Positions 37,013 to 45,452 of a stretch of DNA of 57,610 bases are shown one piece after another. The stretch covers positions 1 to 57,610 of the forward strand of contig CABYSM010000005.1 of assembly GCA_902521655.1 (NCBI GenBank), read 5' to 3'. Numbering within the stretch: the stretch's first letter is position 1; each line of letters begins with the position of its first letter. The translations under genes were made by a program, and so were the position numbers. The notes under the pieces were generated by a model. The model was not told where the DNA came from, did no database searches, and was given only the letters and a program-made list of their open reading frames with translations. Source of the stretch: an uncultured Pelagibacteraceae bacterium (GTDB lineage: Bacteria; Pseudomonadota; Alphaproteobacteria; Pelagibacterales; AG-422-B15).

Positions 37013-38031
37013 TAAGCATTTTTTATTTGATTCTCATCATAATCGACCATTAATTTTACTAATTGTTTTAAACTTGTTTTTGGTTTCCATTTTAGCTGAC
37101 GCTTAGCTTTACTTGGATTACCTATTAACAAATCAACTTCGGCTGGTCTAAAAAATTCTTTATCAATTTTCATGATAGTTTTGCCATCTTCTTTATTAAC
37201 TACTCTTTCGTTCATCCCCTTGCCCACCCATTTATAATCAAATTTTAAATAACTGAGTGTTAAATCAATAAATTGTCTTACGCTATGTGTTTTTCCAGTT
37301 GAAATAACAAAATCATCTGGATTCTTTTTCTGAAGCATTAACCACATAGCATAAACATAATCTCCAGCAAAACCCCAATCTCTTTTGGCATTAATATTGC
37401 CAACTCTTAAAGTTTCTTTAGACCCGTATTTTATCCTTGTTAGAGTGGATGTGATTTTTTTTGTTACAAACTCGCTGCCCCTCAACGGCGACTCATGATT
37501 AAATAAAATGCCAGAAGATGCGTGGATATTGTATGATTCTCTGTAGTTAATTGTTATCCAGTGAGAGAAGATCTTTGAAACCCCGTATGGACTTCTGGGA
37601 TAAAATGGTGTGTTTTCTGATTGGGGAATTTGTGCAACCTTTCCAAACATTTCGGATGTAGAAGCTTGATAAAACTTTATTTTCTTATTAATTGAATTTA
37701 TCGAGTCAAGAATTCTTAAGGTCCCAAGAGAATTAATATCGGTAGTAACAATAGGAACTTGAAAGGAAGTCGGCACGAAACTTTGTGCAGCCAGATTATA
37801 GATTTCGTGAGGTTTAGTCTCTTTTATTACATTCTGAATATTACTAAGTTCTAATAAATCGAAGTCATAAAATTTTATTTTATTATACACATTAAGATAT
37901 TTAAGGTTAACAAATTTCTCTGAAGTGCTTCTCCTAACTGTTCCAAATACTTTGTATCCTTTATCGATTAAAAGTTTTGACAAGTAGGCACCATCTTGAC
38001 CAGTTATACCTGTAATTAATGCTCGCTTCAT
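37012..38031 (-). CDS. gmd: GDP-mannose 4,6-dehydratase
   Basis: Converts GDP-D-mannose to GDP-4-keto-6-deoxy-D-mannose. Extended SDR enzyme with NADP-binding TGITGQDGAYLSKLLIDKGY, VFGTVRRSTSEKF, IYNLAAQSFVPTSFQVP, ASTSEMFGKVAQIPQSE, the catalytic YGVSK, and GILFNHESPLRGSEFVT, all diagnostic of GMD. The start is taken at ATG 38031 (MKRALITG, 339 residues); a TTG-initiated frame from 38058 would overlap the preceding gene. Its product is the substrate expected for the ColD-like enzyme encoded just upstream. Confidence 0.95.
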   Translation of the reverse strand: MKRALITGITGQDGAYLSKLLIDKGYKVFGTVRRSTSEKFVNLKYLNVYNKIKFYDFDLLELSNIQNVIKETKPHEIYNLAAQSFVPTSFQVPIVTTDINSLGTLRILDSINSINKKIKFYQASTSEMFGKVAQIPQSENTPFYPRSPYGVSKIFSHWITINYRESYNIHASSGILFNHESPLRGSEFVTKKITSTLTRIKYGSKETLRVGNINAKRDWGFAGDYVYAMWLMLQKKNPDDFVISTGKTHSVRQFIDLTLSYLKFDYKWVGKGMNERVVNKEDGKTIMKIDKEFFRPAEVDLLIGNPSKAKRQLKWKPKTSLKQLVKLMVDYDENQIKNA

Positions 38032-38041
38032 ATTTATTTTA

Positions 38042-39226
38042 TCAAATGTTTTTTTCAAAATCTTTAATTAGACAATGTAGCCAATTTATCTCATTTGATA
38101 AATCTCTAAAATCATTTCCAACGAAGAACCCATTTTGATGTATCTCATCAGACACAGATAGATCTCCACAAACTTCATAATCTAAGAATTTAATTACTGG
38201 ATTTTTAGTAAAGTTGCCAGCAACTATTGGCCTACATTCAATATTATTTTTAATTAAAATATTAACAAGGCTGTCTCTCTGTCCAGACAATGAATTAGTT
38301 AAAATTAGTGAAAATCCAAACCAAGAAGAAAATTGAGTTTCTTGCTGGATTCTAATGTTAGCTTCATTTTCAAATAATGCTTTAAATATTTGAGCGTTTT
38401 TTCTTCTTTTATCGACAAAGCTAGACAATTTTCTTAATTGAACAGAACCTATGGCACCACTCATTTCTAAGGGCCTTATGTTATAACCTGGCACAACAAA
38501 ATTAAATGAGTCATAAAAAGGATTTCCAGTTTTTTTCACGATAGTATTATCATTTGGTAAGTCTCTTATCCAACCATGAGCTCTTAGCGATACACAAAGC
38601 TCATAAAGATTTTTATCATTTGTAAGTACCATGCCACCTTCCATTGTCTGCATATGATGTGAAAAAAAGAAACTAAATGAACCCATCAAGCCACAAGTGC
38701 CAGTATACTTATCATGGTACTTTGCCCCTAAACTCTCACAATTATCCTCAATTAATATAATCTCGTTCTTTTCACATATAGATTTTAAATCCTCTAAATC
38801 AGTTGGATTTCCTAAAAGATTCACAGCAAAAATTAATTTTGTTTTTTGGTTAATTGCCTTAATGACTTCTTTAGGATCAATATTTAATGTGTTTCTATCT
38901 ATATCTACAAATACAAGTTTAAGTCCGTATTGATTAACTGGATAGTATGTTGTACTCCAACTAACCGCCGGTACAATCACCTCATCTCCTTTTTTTAGGT
39001 CGTAGTTATTAGAATAGAATAATGATGCTATCATTAGTAAGTTTGCTGAAGAACCTGAATTTACCATAATTGCATAATCAGATTGAAAATAATCAGCAAA
39101 TTCCTCTTCAAATTTTTTAACTTTCGGACCCATCGTAAATTGATTAGATTTAATAACATCATTTATAGCAACTATTTCTTCCTCACCCCAAGAATCTGAT
39201 GCTAAATTGTACTTAGTATTCTTCAT
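38042..39226 (-). CDS. colD: ColD-like GDP-4-keto-6-deoxy-D-mannose 3-dehydratase (DegT/AHBA fold)
   Basis: PLP-dependent sugar dehydratase of the aminotransferase fold. The usual PLP-anchoring Lys is replaced by His: the segment SFSFFFSHHMQTMEGGMV has His at 190/191, the hallmark of ColD, which deoxygenates C3 instead of transaminating. Other segments matching ColD as remembered are LIEDNCESLGA, LRAHGWIRDLP, VPGYNIRPLEMSGAIGSVQL, ECRPIVAGNFTKNP and NGFFVGND. With gmd next door, the product should be GDP-4-keto-3,6-dideoxymannose, the precursor of colitose. 394 residues. RfbH-type CDP-sugar dehydrases share the His but act with a partner reductase not seen here. Confidence 0.88.
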   Translation of the reverse strand: MKNTKYNLASDSWGEEEIVAINDVIKSNQFTMGPKVKKFEEEFADYFQSDYAIMVNSGSSANLLMIASLFYSNNYDLKKGDEVIVPAVSWSTTYYPVNQYGLKLVFVDIDRNTLNIDPKEVIKAINQKTKLIFAVNLLGNPTDLEDLKSICEKNEIILIEDNCESLGAKYHDKYTGTCGLMGSFSFFFSHHMQTMEGGMVLTNDKNLYELCVSLRAHGWIRDLPNDNTIVKKTGNPFYDSFNFVVPGYNIRPLEMSGAIGSVQLRKLSSFVDKRRKNAQIFKALFENEANIRIQQETQFSSWFGFSLILTNSLSGQRDSLVNILIKNNIECRPIVAGNFTKNPVIKFLDYEVCGDLSVSDEIHQNGFFVGNDFRDLSNEINWLHCLIKDFEKNI

Positions 39227-39599
39227 AAGATTTTACTTCACTAATCAATGAGTTTGTTTTTATATTGATTTCATTTTTTAAAAATGCCCTTTTATCATTC
39301 ATATGATAAACTTTACGTGCATAGTTTATGAAATCTTTTTTGAATAACTTGTTCTTTTCGAAAATTCTTAATTTGTCTTCAACGTTCCATAGTTGTAAAT
39401 TAATATTTTTTAACTGCTTTATTGTAGGCGCCAATTTTCTTCTATTAATTCTTTTTGTTAATACAACCTTTTTTAACAGTGAGAGTTCTTGATTTACAAT
39501 TTTTAGTTTAGTCTTATCTTTTATCTTTAATTTTTTGATTTCAAGAATGGTTATTTTATCAAAAAGCTCACCTATAGATGCTGGTAAATTAATTTTCAT
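39213..39599 (-). CDS. DUF6165-type small protein in polysaccharide cluster
   Basis: 128 residues, no signal peptide or membrane helix, rich in Lys/Leu/Ile and predicted mostly helical. The N-terminus MKINLPASIGELFDKITILEIKK fits the DUF6165 family, which is found among surface-polysaccharide genes; its function is not known. The 3' end overlaps the colD start by 14 bases and it starts three bases after the tatD stop, so it marks the join between housekeeping and sugar genes. Confidence 0.65.
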   Translation of the reverse strand: MKINLPASIGELFDKITILEIKKLKIKDKTKLKIVNQELSLLKKVVLTKRINRRKLAPTIKQLKNINLQLWNVEDKLRIFEKNKLFKKDFINYARKVYHMNDKRAFLKNEINIKTNSLISEVKSYEEY

Positions 39600-39602
39600 T
39601 AT

Positions 39603-40376
39603 TTAGTATGCTCTTTGAAATAAATTAAAAAAGTTTTTTGTAGTAATAACAGAGAAATCTTTATAACTGAGATTAAACATTTTTGAGACATAATCAACAG
39701 TATGAGTTAAATACGCAGGCTCATTCACCTTACCTCTCATAGGAACAGGTGCTAAATATGGAGAATCAGTCTCAACGAGTATTTTATCCAACGGAATATT
39801 TTTTATTGTTTCCCTCAATTTAGTTGAATTTTTAAATGTTACGATACCACTTAAGGAAAAGTAAAAATCATAAGGCAATAAACTCTCCATGAACTCTAAT
39901 GAACCTGTAAAGCAATGAATAACTCCTGAGAATTCTTGTTTCTGGTAGTGATTTTTAATTATTTCAAGTGTATCTTTTTCTGCATCACGCATGTGGACAA
40001 TTAAAGGTAATTTTAGTTCTTGAGCAATTTCAATATGTTTTATGAAGCTATTAATTTGAGTATTTCGATCTGAATTATTGTAATAAAAATCTAAACCAGT
40101 TTCACCGATGCCTACTACTTTTTTATTTTTACACAAGTCAAATATTATTTTTTTTATTTCATCATTCATGCTGTGTGATTCATGCGGATGTATGCCAAGC
40201 GAGCAAAATATATTTTCATAATTGTTAGAAATTTCAATTAATGATCCAAATTCATCAAACTTTGTTGAAATATTAAGCAATTTAAGTACTTCATTTTTTG
40301 ATGCATTTAAAATTATTTTATCTAATAGTTCAGTATTATTTTCGTGCATTAAATGGCAGTGGCTATCAATTATCAT
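39603..40376 (-). CDS. tatD: TatD-family metal-dependent DNase/hydrolase
   Basis: TIM-barrel metal hydrolase; TatD proteins have 3'-5' exonuclease activity on single-stranded nucleic acid. Metal ligands visible: IDSHCHL at the N-terminus, CSLGIHPHES, GETGLDFYY, PLIVHMRDAEKDTLEII, GVIHCFTGS and LVETDSPYLAPVPMRGK. Length 257 residues. Start overlaps metG by 11 bases; metG-tatD and holB-tmk form a conserved alphaproteobacterial block. Confidence 0.95.
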   Translation of the reverse strand: MIIDSHCHLMHENNTELLDKIILNASKNEVLKLLNISTKFDEFGSLIEISNNYENIFCSLGIHPHESHSMNDEIKKIIFDLCKNKKVVGIGETGLDFYYNNSDRNTQINSFIKHIEIAQELKLPLIVHMRDAEKDTLEIIKNHYQKQEFSGVIHCFTGSLEFMESLLPYDFYFSLSGIVTFKNSTKLRETIKNIPLDKILVETDSPYLAPVPMRGKVNEPAYLTHTVDYVSKMFNLSYKDFSVITTKNFFNLFQRAY

Positions 40377-41898
40377 GATCGATCCTTGAAAATAAATGAT
40401 TTATTTCACCTAAATTATTACCACCTATTAATGTTAATTCTTCTTGTTCAAAGCTAAAATTTTCAATACGCACTCCAAGCATAGTAAGTATTTTATTTGA
40501 AGTATCTGGCATAATGGGATTAATCAAAAACGCGATCTTTTTAATGCTTTCGGCAGTAACAGCTAGTGTATCAGAGAATTTATCCATATCTTTATCAAAT
40601 AATTCCCAAGGCTTATTATCATTAAAGAATTTATTTACTTCATTAACATATGACCATACTAATTTAATGTATTCGTGTAATTTGTGACTATCCACTAATA
40701 ACGAACCGTCATTTATAATATTAACATACATTGAAATAAGTTTATTATTTGATACTTCACTTTTTATTTCTGGAATTATAGAATTAAGTTTTTTTTCTAT
40801 CATTGTAAGAGATCTTTGACACAGGTTTCCTAGGTCATTTACTAAATCACTATTTATTCTATTGATTAAAGCAAATTTGGAAAAATCACCATCATTCCCA
40901 AATGGTACTTCACGTAATACAAAATACCTAAACTGATCGAGTCCAAATTCATTTATTATATCAATTGGATCTATCGCATTACCTAAAGACTTAGAAATTT
41001 TCTGACCTTCATTTGTCCACCATCCATGTGCATATATTTTTTTCGGTAATCTTAAATCAGCTGCCATTAAGAAAGCTGGCCAATATACTGCGTGGTGACG
41101 AAGTATGTCTTTGCCAACAATGTGAGTTACATTATCCCAATAATCACTAATATTTTTTTCCTCATTATTCAAGTAATTAACCCCATTTGCATAACATGTT
41201 AAGGCATCTAGCCATACATACATTATATGTTTGTTGTCTGTAGGCGTCTGAATTCCCCATTTAAATGAAGTACGTGAAACCGAAAGATCATTTAAACCAG
41301 ACTCTACAAATTTGATCACTTCGTTTCTTTTAGAAACAGGACTAATAAAGTCTTTATCGTTATTGTATAGATCTAAAAGCTTATCACCCCACTCTGATAG
41401 TTTAAAAAAATAAGATTTTTCAGAAATCCAATCGACGGTGCCGTTTGTGATAGTTTTAAATGTACCATCTCCAGATTTAACAAGATCTTTTTCGTTATAA
41501 AAAGTTTCATCACTGACTGAATACCAACCCTCGTATTCGCCCAAATAAATATGACCCCTATCATAAAGTCTGTCCCATAAATATTTAGCTCCATCTATGT
41601 GTCTATCTTCAGTGGTCCTTATGAAATCGTTATTAGATAAATTGAGCGTTTTTGTAAGATCACGAAAAATCTGAGAATTTTGATCGCATAATTCTATAGG
41701 GGTAACTCCATTTTTCTCAGCTGCTTTTTGAATTTTCAGTCCATGTTCGTCAGTGCCTGTTTGAAACCTTACATCAAATCCCTCAAGCCTTTTAAATCTT
41801 GCAATACAATCTGTTGCAATAGATGTATACGCATGACCAATATGTGGCTTGTCATTAACGTAATAAATTGGTGTTGTTATGTAATATTTATTATTCAT
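40366..41898 (-). CDS. metG: Methionyl-tRNA synthetase
   Basis: Class I aminoacyl-tRNA synthetase. HIGH motif in YYVNDKPHIGHAYTSIA near residue 18, the KMSKS-like motif in GQKISKSLGNAIDP near residue 300, and the conserved HIVGKDILRHHAVYWPAFLM. The connective-peptide region (YEGWYSVSDETFYNEKDL) has no zinc-binding cysteines, as in the zinc-free short form. At 510 residues it lacks the C-terminal EMAP-like tRNA-binding domain. Overlaps holB by 8 and tatD by 11 bases. Confidence 0.97.
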   Translation of the reverse strand: MNNKYYITTPIYYVNDKPHIGHAYTSIATDCIARFKRLEGFDVRFQTGTDEHGLKIQKAAEKNGVTPIELCDQNSQIFRDLTKTLNLSNNDFIRTTEDRHIDGAKYLWDRLYDRGHIYLGEYEGWYSVSDETFYNEKDLVKSGDGTFKTITNGTVDWISEKSYFFKLSEWGDKLLDLYNNDKDFISPVSKRNEVIKFVESGLNDLSVSRTSFKWGIQTPTDNKHIMYVWLDALTCYANGVNYLNNEEKNISDYWDNVTHIVGKDILRHHAVYWPAFLMAADLRLPKKIYAHGWWTNEGQKISKSLGNAIDPIDIINEFGLDQFRYFVLREVPFGNDGDFSKFALINRINSDLVNDLGNLCQRSLTMIEKKLNSIIPEIKSEVSNNKLISMYVNIINDGSLLVDSHKLHEYIKLVWSYVNEVNKFFNDNKPWELFDKDMDKFSDTLAVTAESIKKIAFLINPIMPDTSNKILTMLGVRIENFSFEQEELTLIGGNNLGEINHLFSRIDHDN

Positions 41899-42844
41899 AT
41901 TTTAGCTTATGAAATAAAGAAATAACTATATTTTCAAAATCAAGATTAAGGTTCATATTGTTTTTATTAAATGATTCTATTATTGTATATACATTCAGCA
42001 ATCTGATTACTAATTTATTTTCATTACTATAACAAAGTGTTTTAACCTCATTACTTATCAATAATTGTAAATAGTTTAAGAAAACTGGAATGACCTGTTC
42101 AATATTTTTAAATTTTTGCAAATAGTCAATATAATGACTAGCTGTATTTGATTTTATCTTGTTTTGATTGTTTAAAAGTGCTTTGAAGTGATCATTAATT
42201 TCATAAAAATTAAATTCTATAAATTTTTTTGTTAAGAACGATGATCCATTTGTAATTTTATAAAGGTAATTTAGGTATTCTTCATTTTCTGAATCTTTAT
42301 AAAAATTTATATAATCGTCATAACTTAACTTTCCAAAAAAAATTCTGTGTGATCTTGAAACTATTGTTTTGAGACATCTTGTTTTATTATGATTAACTAT
42401 AATAAAATGATTATTTTTATTTGGTTCTTCAATTATTTTTAATATTGAGTTGGCCGCGTCTAAAGAAAAATCATCTATTAAATTTATTATACAAATTCTT
42501 TTTTGACTTACTTCATCTTTCGTTGAAAAAAAATGGTTAATATGTTTAATATCCTCTCTGTAAATATTTTTTTTAAATCTTTGTTTGTCTTCAAGAAAAA
42601 TTGGTTCAATTTTTAATAAAAATTGTGTTTCTTGGTAGTGAGAATTGTATATAGACTCTTTAAATTCATTATAGTCTTGAATTAACTTCTTACTTATAAC
42701 TAGTGAAGCAAAATTATTGGCAATATTTGTGATAATATCAACGTCTTGTCCAGTAAGTATAATTGAATTAGGTAATTGTGATTTATATAATTTGTATAAA
42801 ACTCTGAGTTCATTTGAATAAATATCATTATTATTTTTTTGCAT
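41891..42844 (-). CDS. holB: DNA polymerase III delta-prime subunit (divergent)
   Basis: Clamp-loader subunit of the AAA+ fold. The conserved DDFSLDAANSILKIIEEPNK, followed by HFIIVNHNKTRCLKTIVSRS (sensor 1 / SRC-like Arg), identifies the delta-prime/tau family. The Walker A region is degenerate (ILTGQDVDI), as is usual for the non-hydrolysing delta-prime subunit. 317 residues with a long, very A+T-rich C-terminal half. Position between tmk and metG is the standard one, which supports the call. Confidence 0.87.
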   Translation of the reverse strand: MQKNNNDIYSNELRVLYKLYKSQLPNSIILTGQDVDIITNIANNFASLVISKKLIQDYNEFKESIYNSHYQETQFLLKIEPIFLEDKQRFKKNIYREDIKHINHFFSTKDEVSQKRICIINLIDDFSLDAANSILKIIEEPNKNNHFIIVNHNKTRCLKTIVSRSHRIFFGKLSYDDYINFYKDSENEEYLNYLYKITNGSSFLTKKFIEFNFYEINDHFKALLNNQNKIKSNTASHYIDYLQKFKNIEQVIPVFLNYLQLLISNEVKTLCYSNENKLVIRLLNVYTIIESFNKNNMNLNLDFENIVISLFHKLKYE

Positions 42845-43463
42845 CTATTTTTTTTGTTACCTCATTCCATATTATATCCTTAATTGAATCAATGTCTTGA
42901 TTGGCATTAATTAATTTAAAATTTCTTTTATTCGCATTAGCAATTTTTTTAAATGCTTTGCGAATTTTATTATGAAAACTTAATGACATTTTCTCATATC
43001 GTGTTTCAGTATTAGCTTTTCTAATTGATCTTTTTAAACCAATCTTTGGATCTATATCTAGAATAAAAGTTAAGCTTGGTGTTAAATTGTCAGTTATCAA
43101 TTTATCAAGTTTTTTAATAAGCTTTATATCAACATTCTTTCCATAACCTTGATAAACAATAGTAGATTCCTTGAATCTGTCGCATAATACCCATTTATTT
43201 TTGTTTAAATTTGGAAGTATAACCTTATCTATATGATCCTTTCGCGCTGCGTATAATAATAAAGTTTCTACAACCCCACTCCACTTATTCTTTTCACCTC
43301 TAACGAGTAAATTTCTGATTATTTCAGCTTCAATTGTACCTCCAGGTTCCCTTGTAGTAATTACGTCTCCATATTTAGTGAGTCTTTTTGCTAACAGTTT
43401 AATTTGTGTCGACTTGCCAGATCCTTCTCCACCTTCAAATGATATAAATTGTGGTTTGATCAC
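42831..43463 (-). CDS. tmk: Thymidylate kinase
   Basis: Phosphorylates dTMP to dTDP. P-loop FEGGEGSGKSTQIKLLA near residue 9, the DR/E TREPGG loop, and CDRFKESTIVYQGYG. Length 210 residues. No ATG is available; the start is GTG at 43463, four bases downstream of the dacA stop. The 3' end overlaps holB by 14 bases. Confidence 0.96.
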   Translation of the reverse strand: MIKPQFISFEGGEGSGKSTQIKLLAKRLTKYGDVITTREPGGTIEAEIIRNLLVRGEKNKWSGVVETLLLYAARKDHIDKVILPNLNKNKWVLCDRFKESTIVYQGYGKNVDIKLIKKLDKLITDNLTPSLTFILDIDPKIGLKRSIRKANTETRYEKMSLSFHNKIRKAFKKIANANKRNFKLINANQDIDSIKDIIWNEVTKKIDAKK

Positions 43464-43466
43464 AAC

Positions 43467-44603
43467 TTAAATAAATAGATTTACCACTGAGTTGTAAATA
43501 TAAGAGAAGTATCTTGAAAATATATTGCTTCTATTTACATCGTTTACAGACACTGCATGAAAAAATTCAGTCTCTTCGTTTGGAATATCAACTTTTATTT
43601 TTCCAATAATATCACCTGAATTTATTGGAAATTTTATATCTTCAAATAATTCAATTTCATAATTTAATTTTTTATCTTTTGTTCTTGGAACTGTCAGAAT
43701 TATATCGTTAACTGCGCCAATCAAAGAGCTTTTTTCATTAGAACCAGGAATATTAATGCTTGCAAATTCGGTAAAATCCTCAAAAAGCCTTATATTTTCA
43801 AACTCTCTAAAAGACCATGTAATAAGTCTAGAAGATCCTTGCGATCTCTTTTGTGTACTGCTAAATCCATTTGTTACAGATATTACTCTTCTATCACCAT
43901 CTATTGCAGATGCCGCAAGCCCATAACCTGAAACAGATAAATGGCCAGTTTTTAATCCATCGACCCCCATATTTTTATATAAAAGAGGATTTCTATTTTT
44001 TTGCTTTATATTTGACCATTCAAACTCAGTTTCTGCAAACATGTGATAATATTCAGGATAATTATTAATCAAATATTGAGATAGAATTGCAAGATCATAT
44101 GCAGTAGAGAAATTATTCTTGTCATGCATGCCTGTAGAATTGGTAAAATTAGTATTGGTCATGCCAATATCTATAGCCTTTTGGGTCATCATTTTAGCAA
44201 AAGACTCCTCTGTTCCAGCTATATTTTCTGCAACAACTATGCACGCATCGTTACCAGACTGAACTATAATGCCGCGCAAGAGATCTTCTACTCTTATGTT
44301 TTTATCTACTTCAACAAACATTGACGAGCCCTCTCTTTCCTTCCAAGCTCTTTCTGAGACTAAAAAAGTATCATCAAGAGATAATGTTCCGTTAGATAAT
44401 TTTTCAAACACTATCAAAGTCGTCATAATCTTTGTCATAGAGGCTGGAAAGGTTTTTTTATCTTTATTCTTTTCAAAAAGTACTTTTCCAGTGGTTGCAT
44501 CAATAACCACTGCTGTTTTAGCATCAGTATCTATATAAGAACCAAACGCTAGTACTGAATTTAGCAAGAATGTAGATAAGATTATTAAAAGGAATCTATG
44601 CAT
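43467..44603 (-). CDS. dacA: D-alanyl-D-alanine carboxypeptidase (penicillin-binding protein 5/6 type)
   Basis: Removes the terminal D-Ala from peptidoglycan stem peptides in the periplasm. Signal peptide at 1-20; the three serine-DD-peptidase motifs are present: S55-x-x-K58 (FPASMTKIMTTL), SGN (IVQSGNDACIVVAE) and KTG (GVDGLKTGHLSVSG). A C-terminal beta domain and an amphipathic end (SRYFSYIYNSVVNLFI) that may anchor it to the inner membrane complete the 378 residues. It follows rlpA and mltB, a run of wall-remodelling genes. Confidence 0.95.
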   Translation of the reverse strand: MHRFLLIILSTFLLNSVLAFGSYIDTDAKTAVVIDATTGKVLFEKNKDKKTFPASMTKIMTTLIVFEKLSNGTLSLDDTFLVSERAWKEREGSSMFVEVDKNIRVEDLLRGIIVQSGNDACIVVAENIAGTEESFAKMMTQKAIDIGMTNTNFTNSTGMHDKNNFSTAYDLAILSQYLINNYPEYYHMFAETEFEWSNIKQKNRNPLLYKNMGVDGLKTGHLSVSGYGLAASAIDGDRRVISVTNGFSSTQKRSQGSSRLITWSFREFENIRLFEDFTEFASINIPGSNEKSSLIGAVNDIILTVPRTKDKKLNYEIELFEDIKFPINSGDIIGKIKVDIPNEETEFFHAVSVNDVNRSNIFSRYFSYIYNSVVNLFI

Positions 44604-44612
44604 AGAACATTA

Positions 44613-45452
44613 TTATATTAAATATATTGATAAATCTTCATATTTTTTAAATGTGTCATCATTAAGATCTATTAATAATGATTCTATATCGCTATAAGGT
44701 CCAATTAGTACCTTGTATTCAGTATTGCCAGATAAATTTTGGCTTTCAAAAATCCTAACATCATAACTTGAAAGATCTCTTTTGATCTTTTGAGCACTTT
44801 CTTTGAATGTAAAGCTAGCTATATTAATGAAGATCTTATTATATAAATTTTTATCTTTAATATTTGTATCATTGGCAGTTGATTCATTTTTATCTTTTTC
44901 AATTACAACAACACTTGATACTGGAGCTTCCACAATTTTTTTCTCTTCATCGTAAGTGTATGCCTCTGAAAGAACAAAACTTTCATTTGAATCTATAAGA
45001 GATATTTTGACTAAGTCGCCATTCTGGTTCATGTCTAGTTTTTTAAAAACTGCTTCAGATAAATTAACTACTTTAATCGAAGAAAATGCTTCTCTATGAT
45101 TTACTCTTACTAACGCAGATTTACCATTATTAAGGTTTGTAACTTCAATAATTGATGGTAAAGGCAATGTTCTATGAGCCCCTGTTAATGTATCATTATG
45201 ATAGTATTCTCCATTTTTAGTTTTACTTCCATTTTTTAAACTTGTTTCCAATTGCGCTAAGCCAATTTCCTCAAATTTTTTATAATCATAAGGGTAAAAC
45301 CACTTGCCATTAACCTGATATGGCTCTTCAATTAACTTTTCAATTAATTCAATATTATTTTTATTATTACTGTCTTCAATTACGAGTGGGACAACGTTTG
45401 CGATAGTGCAATTATTAAGAATTAAAAAAATTATTAGTAAAATAATTCTCAT
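44613..45452 (-). CDS. rlpA: RlpA-like septal lytic transglycosylase with altered active site, SPOR domain
   Basis: RlpA proteins cleave denuded glycan at the septum. The N-terminus is a short hydrophobic signal with a possible lipobox Cys15 (LNNC, not ideal). The double-psi beta-barrel domain (about 45-160) reads YQVNGKWFYPYDY, then GLAQLETSLKNGS-KTKNGEY and LTGAHRTLPLPSIIEVTNL. His93, matching the catalytic His, is kept, but the usual NDRGPF reads NHREAF, so the catalytic Asp is His119, and the usual SWYG is lost. A SPOR domain (about 207-279, IASFTFKESAQKIKRDL) should target it to septal peptidoglycan. 279 residues. It may bind rather than cut. Confidence 0.85.
   Translation of the reverse strand: MRIILLIIFLILNNCTIANVVPLVIEDSNNKNNIELIEKLIEEPYQVNGKWFYPYDYKKFEEIGLAQLETSLKNGSKTKNGEYYHNDTLTGAHRTLPLPSIIEVTNLNNGKSALVRVNHREAFSSIKVVNLSEAVFKKLDMNQNGDLVKISLIDSNESFVLSEAYTYDEEKKIVEAPVSSVVVIEKDKNESTANDTNIKDKNLYNKIFINIASFTFKESAQKIKRDLSSYDVRIFESQNLSGNTEYKVLIGPYSDIESLLIDLNDDTFKKYEDLSIYLI

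Noticed and set aside
38032-38058. TTG start for GDP-mannose dehydratase
   Set aside because: The ATG at 38031 aligns with the standard MKxALITGxTGQDG start and avoids overlap with colD.
32585-39599. Possible defence island, prophage or mobile element in the accessory region
   Set aside because: No integrase, transposase, terminal repeat, nuclease/toxin pair, restriction enzyme or CRISPR repeat was found; the recognisable genes are sugar enzymes.
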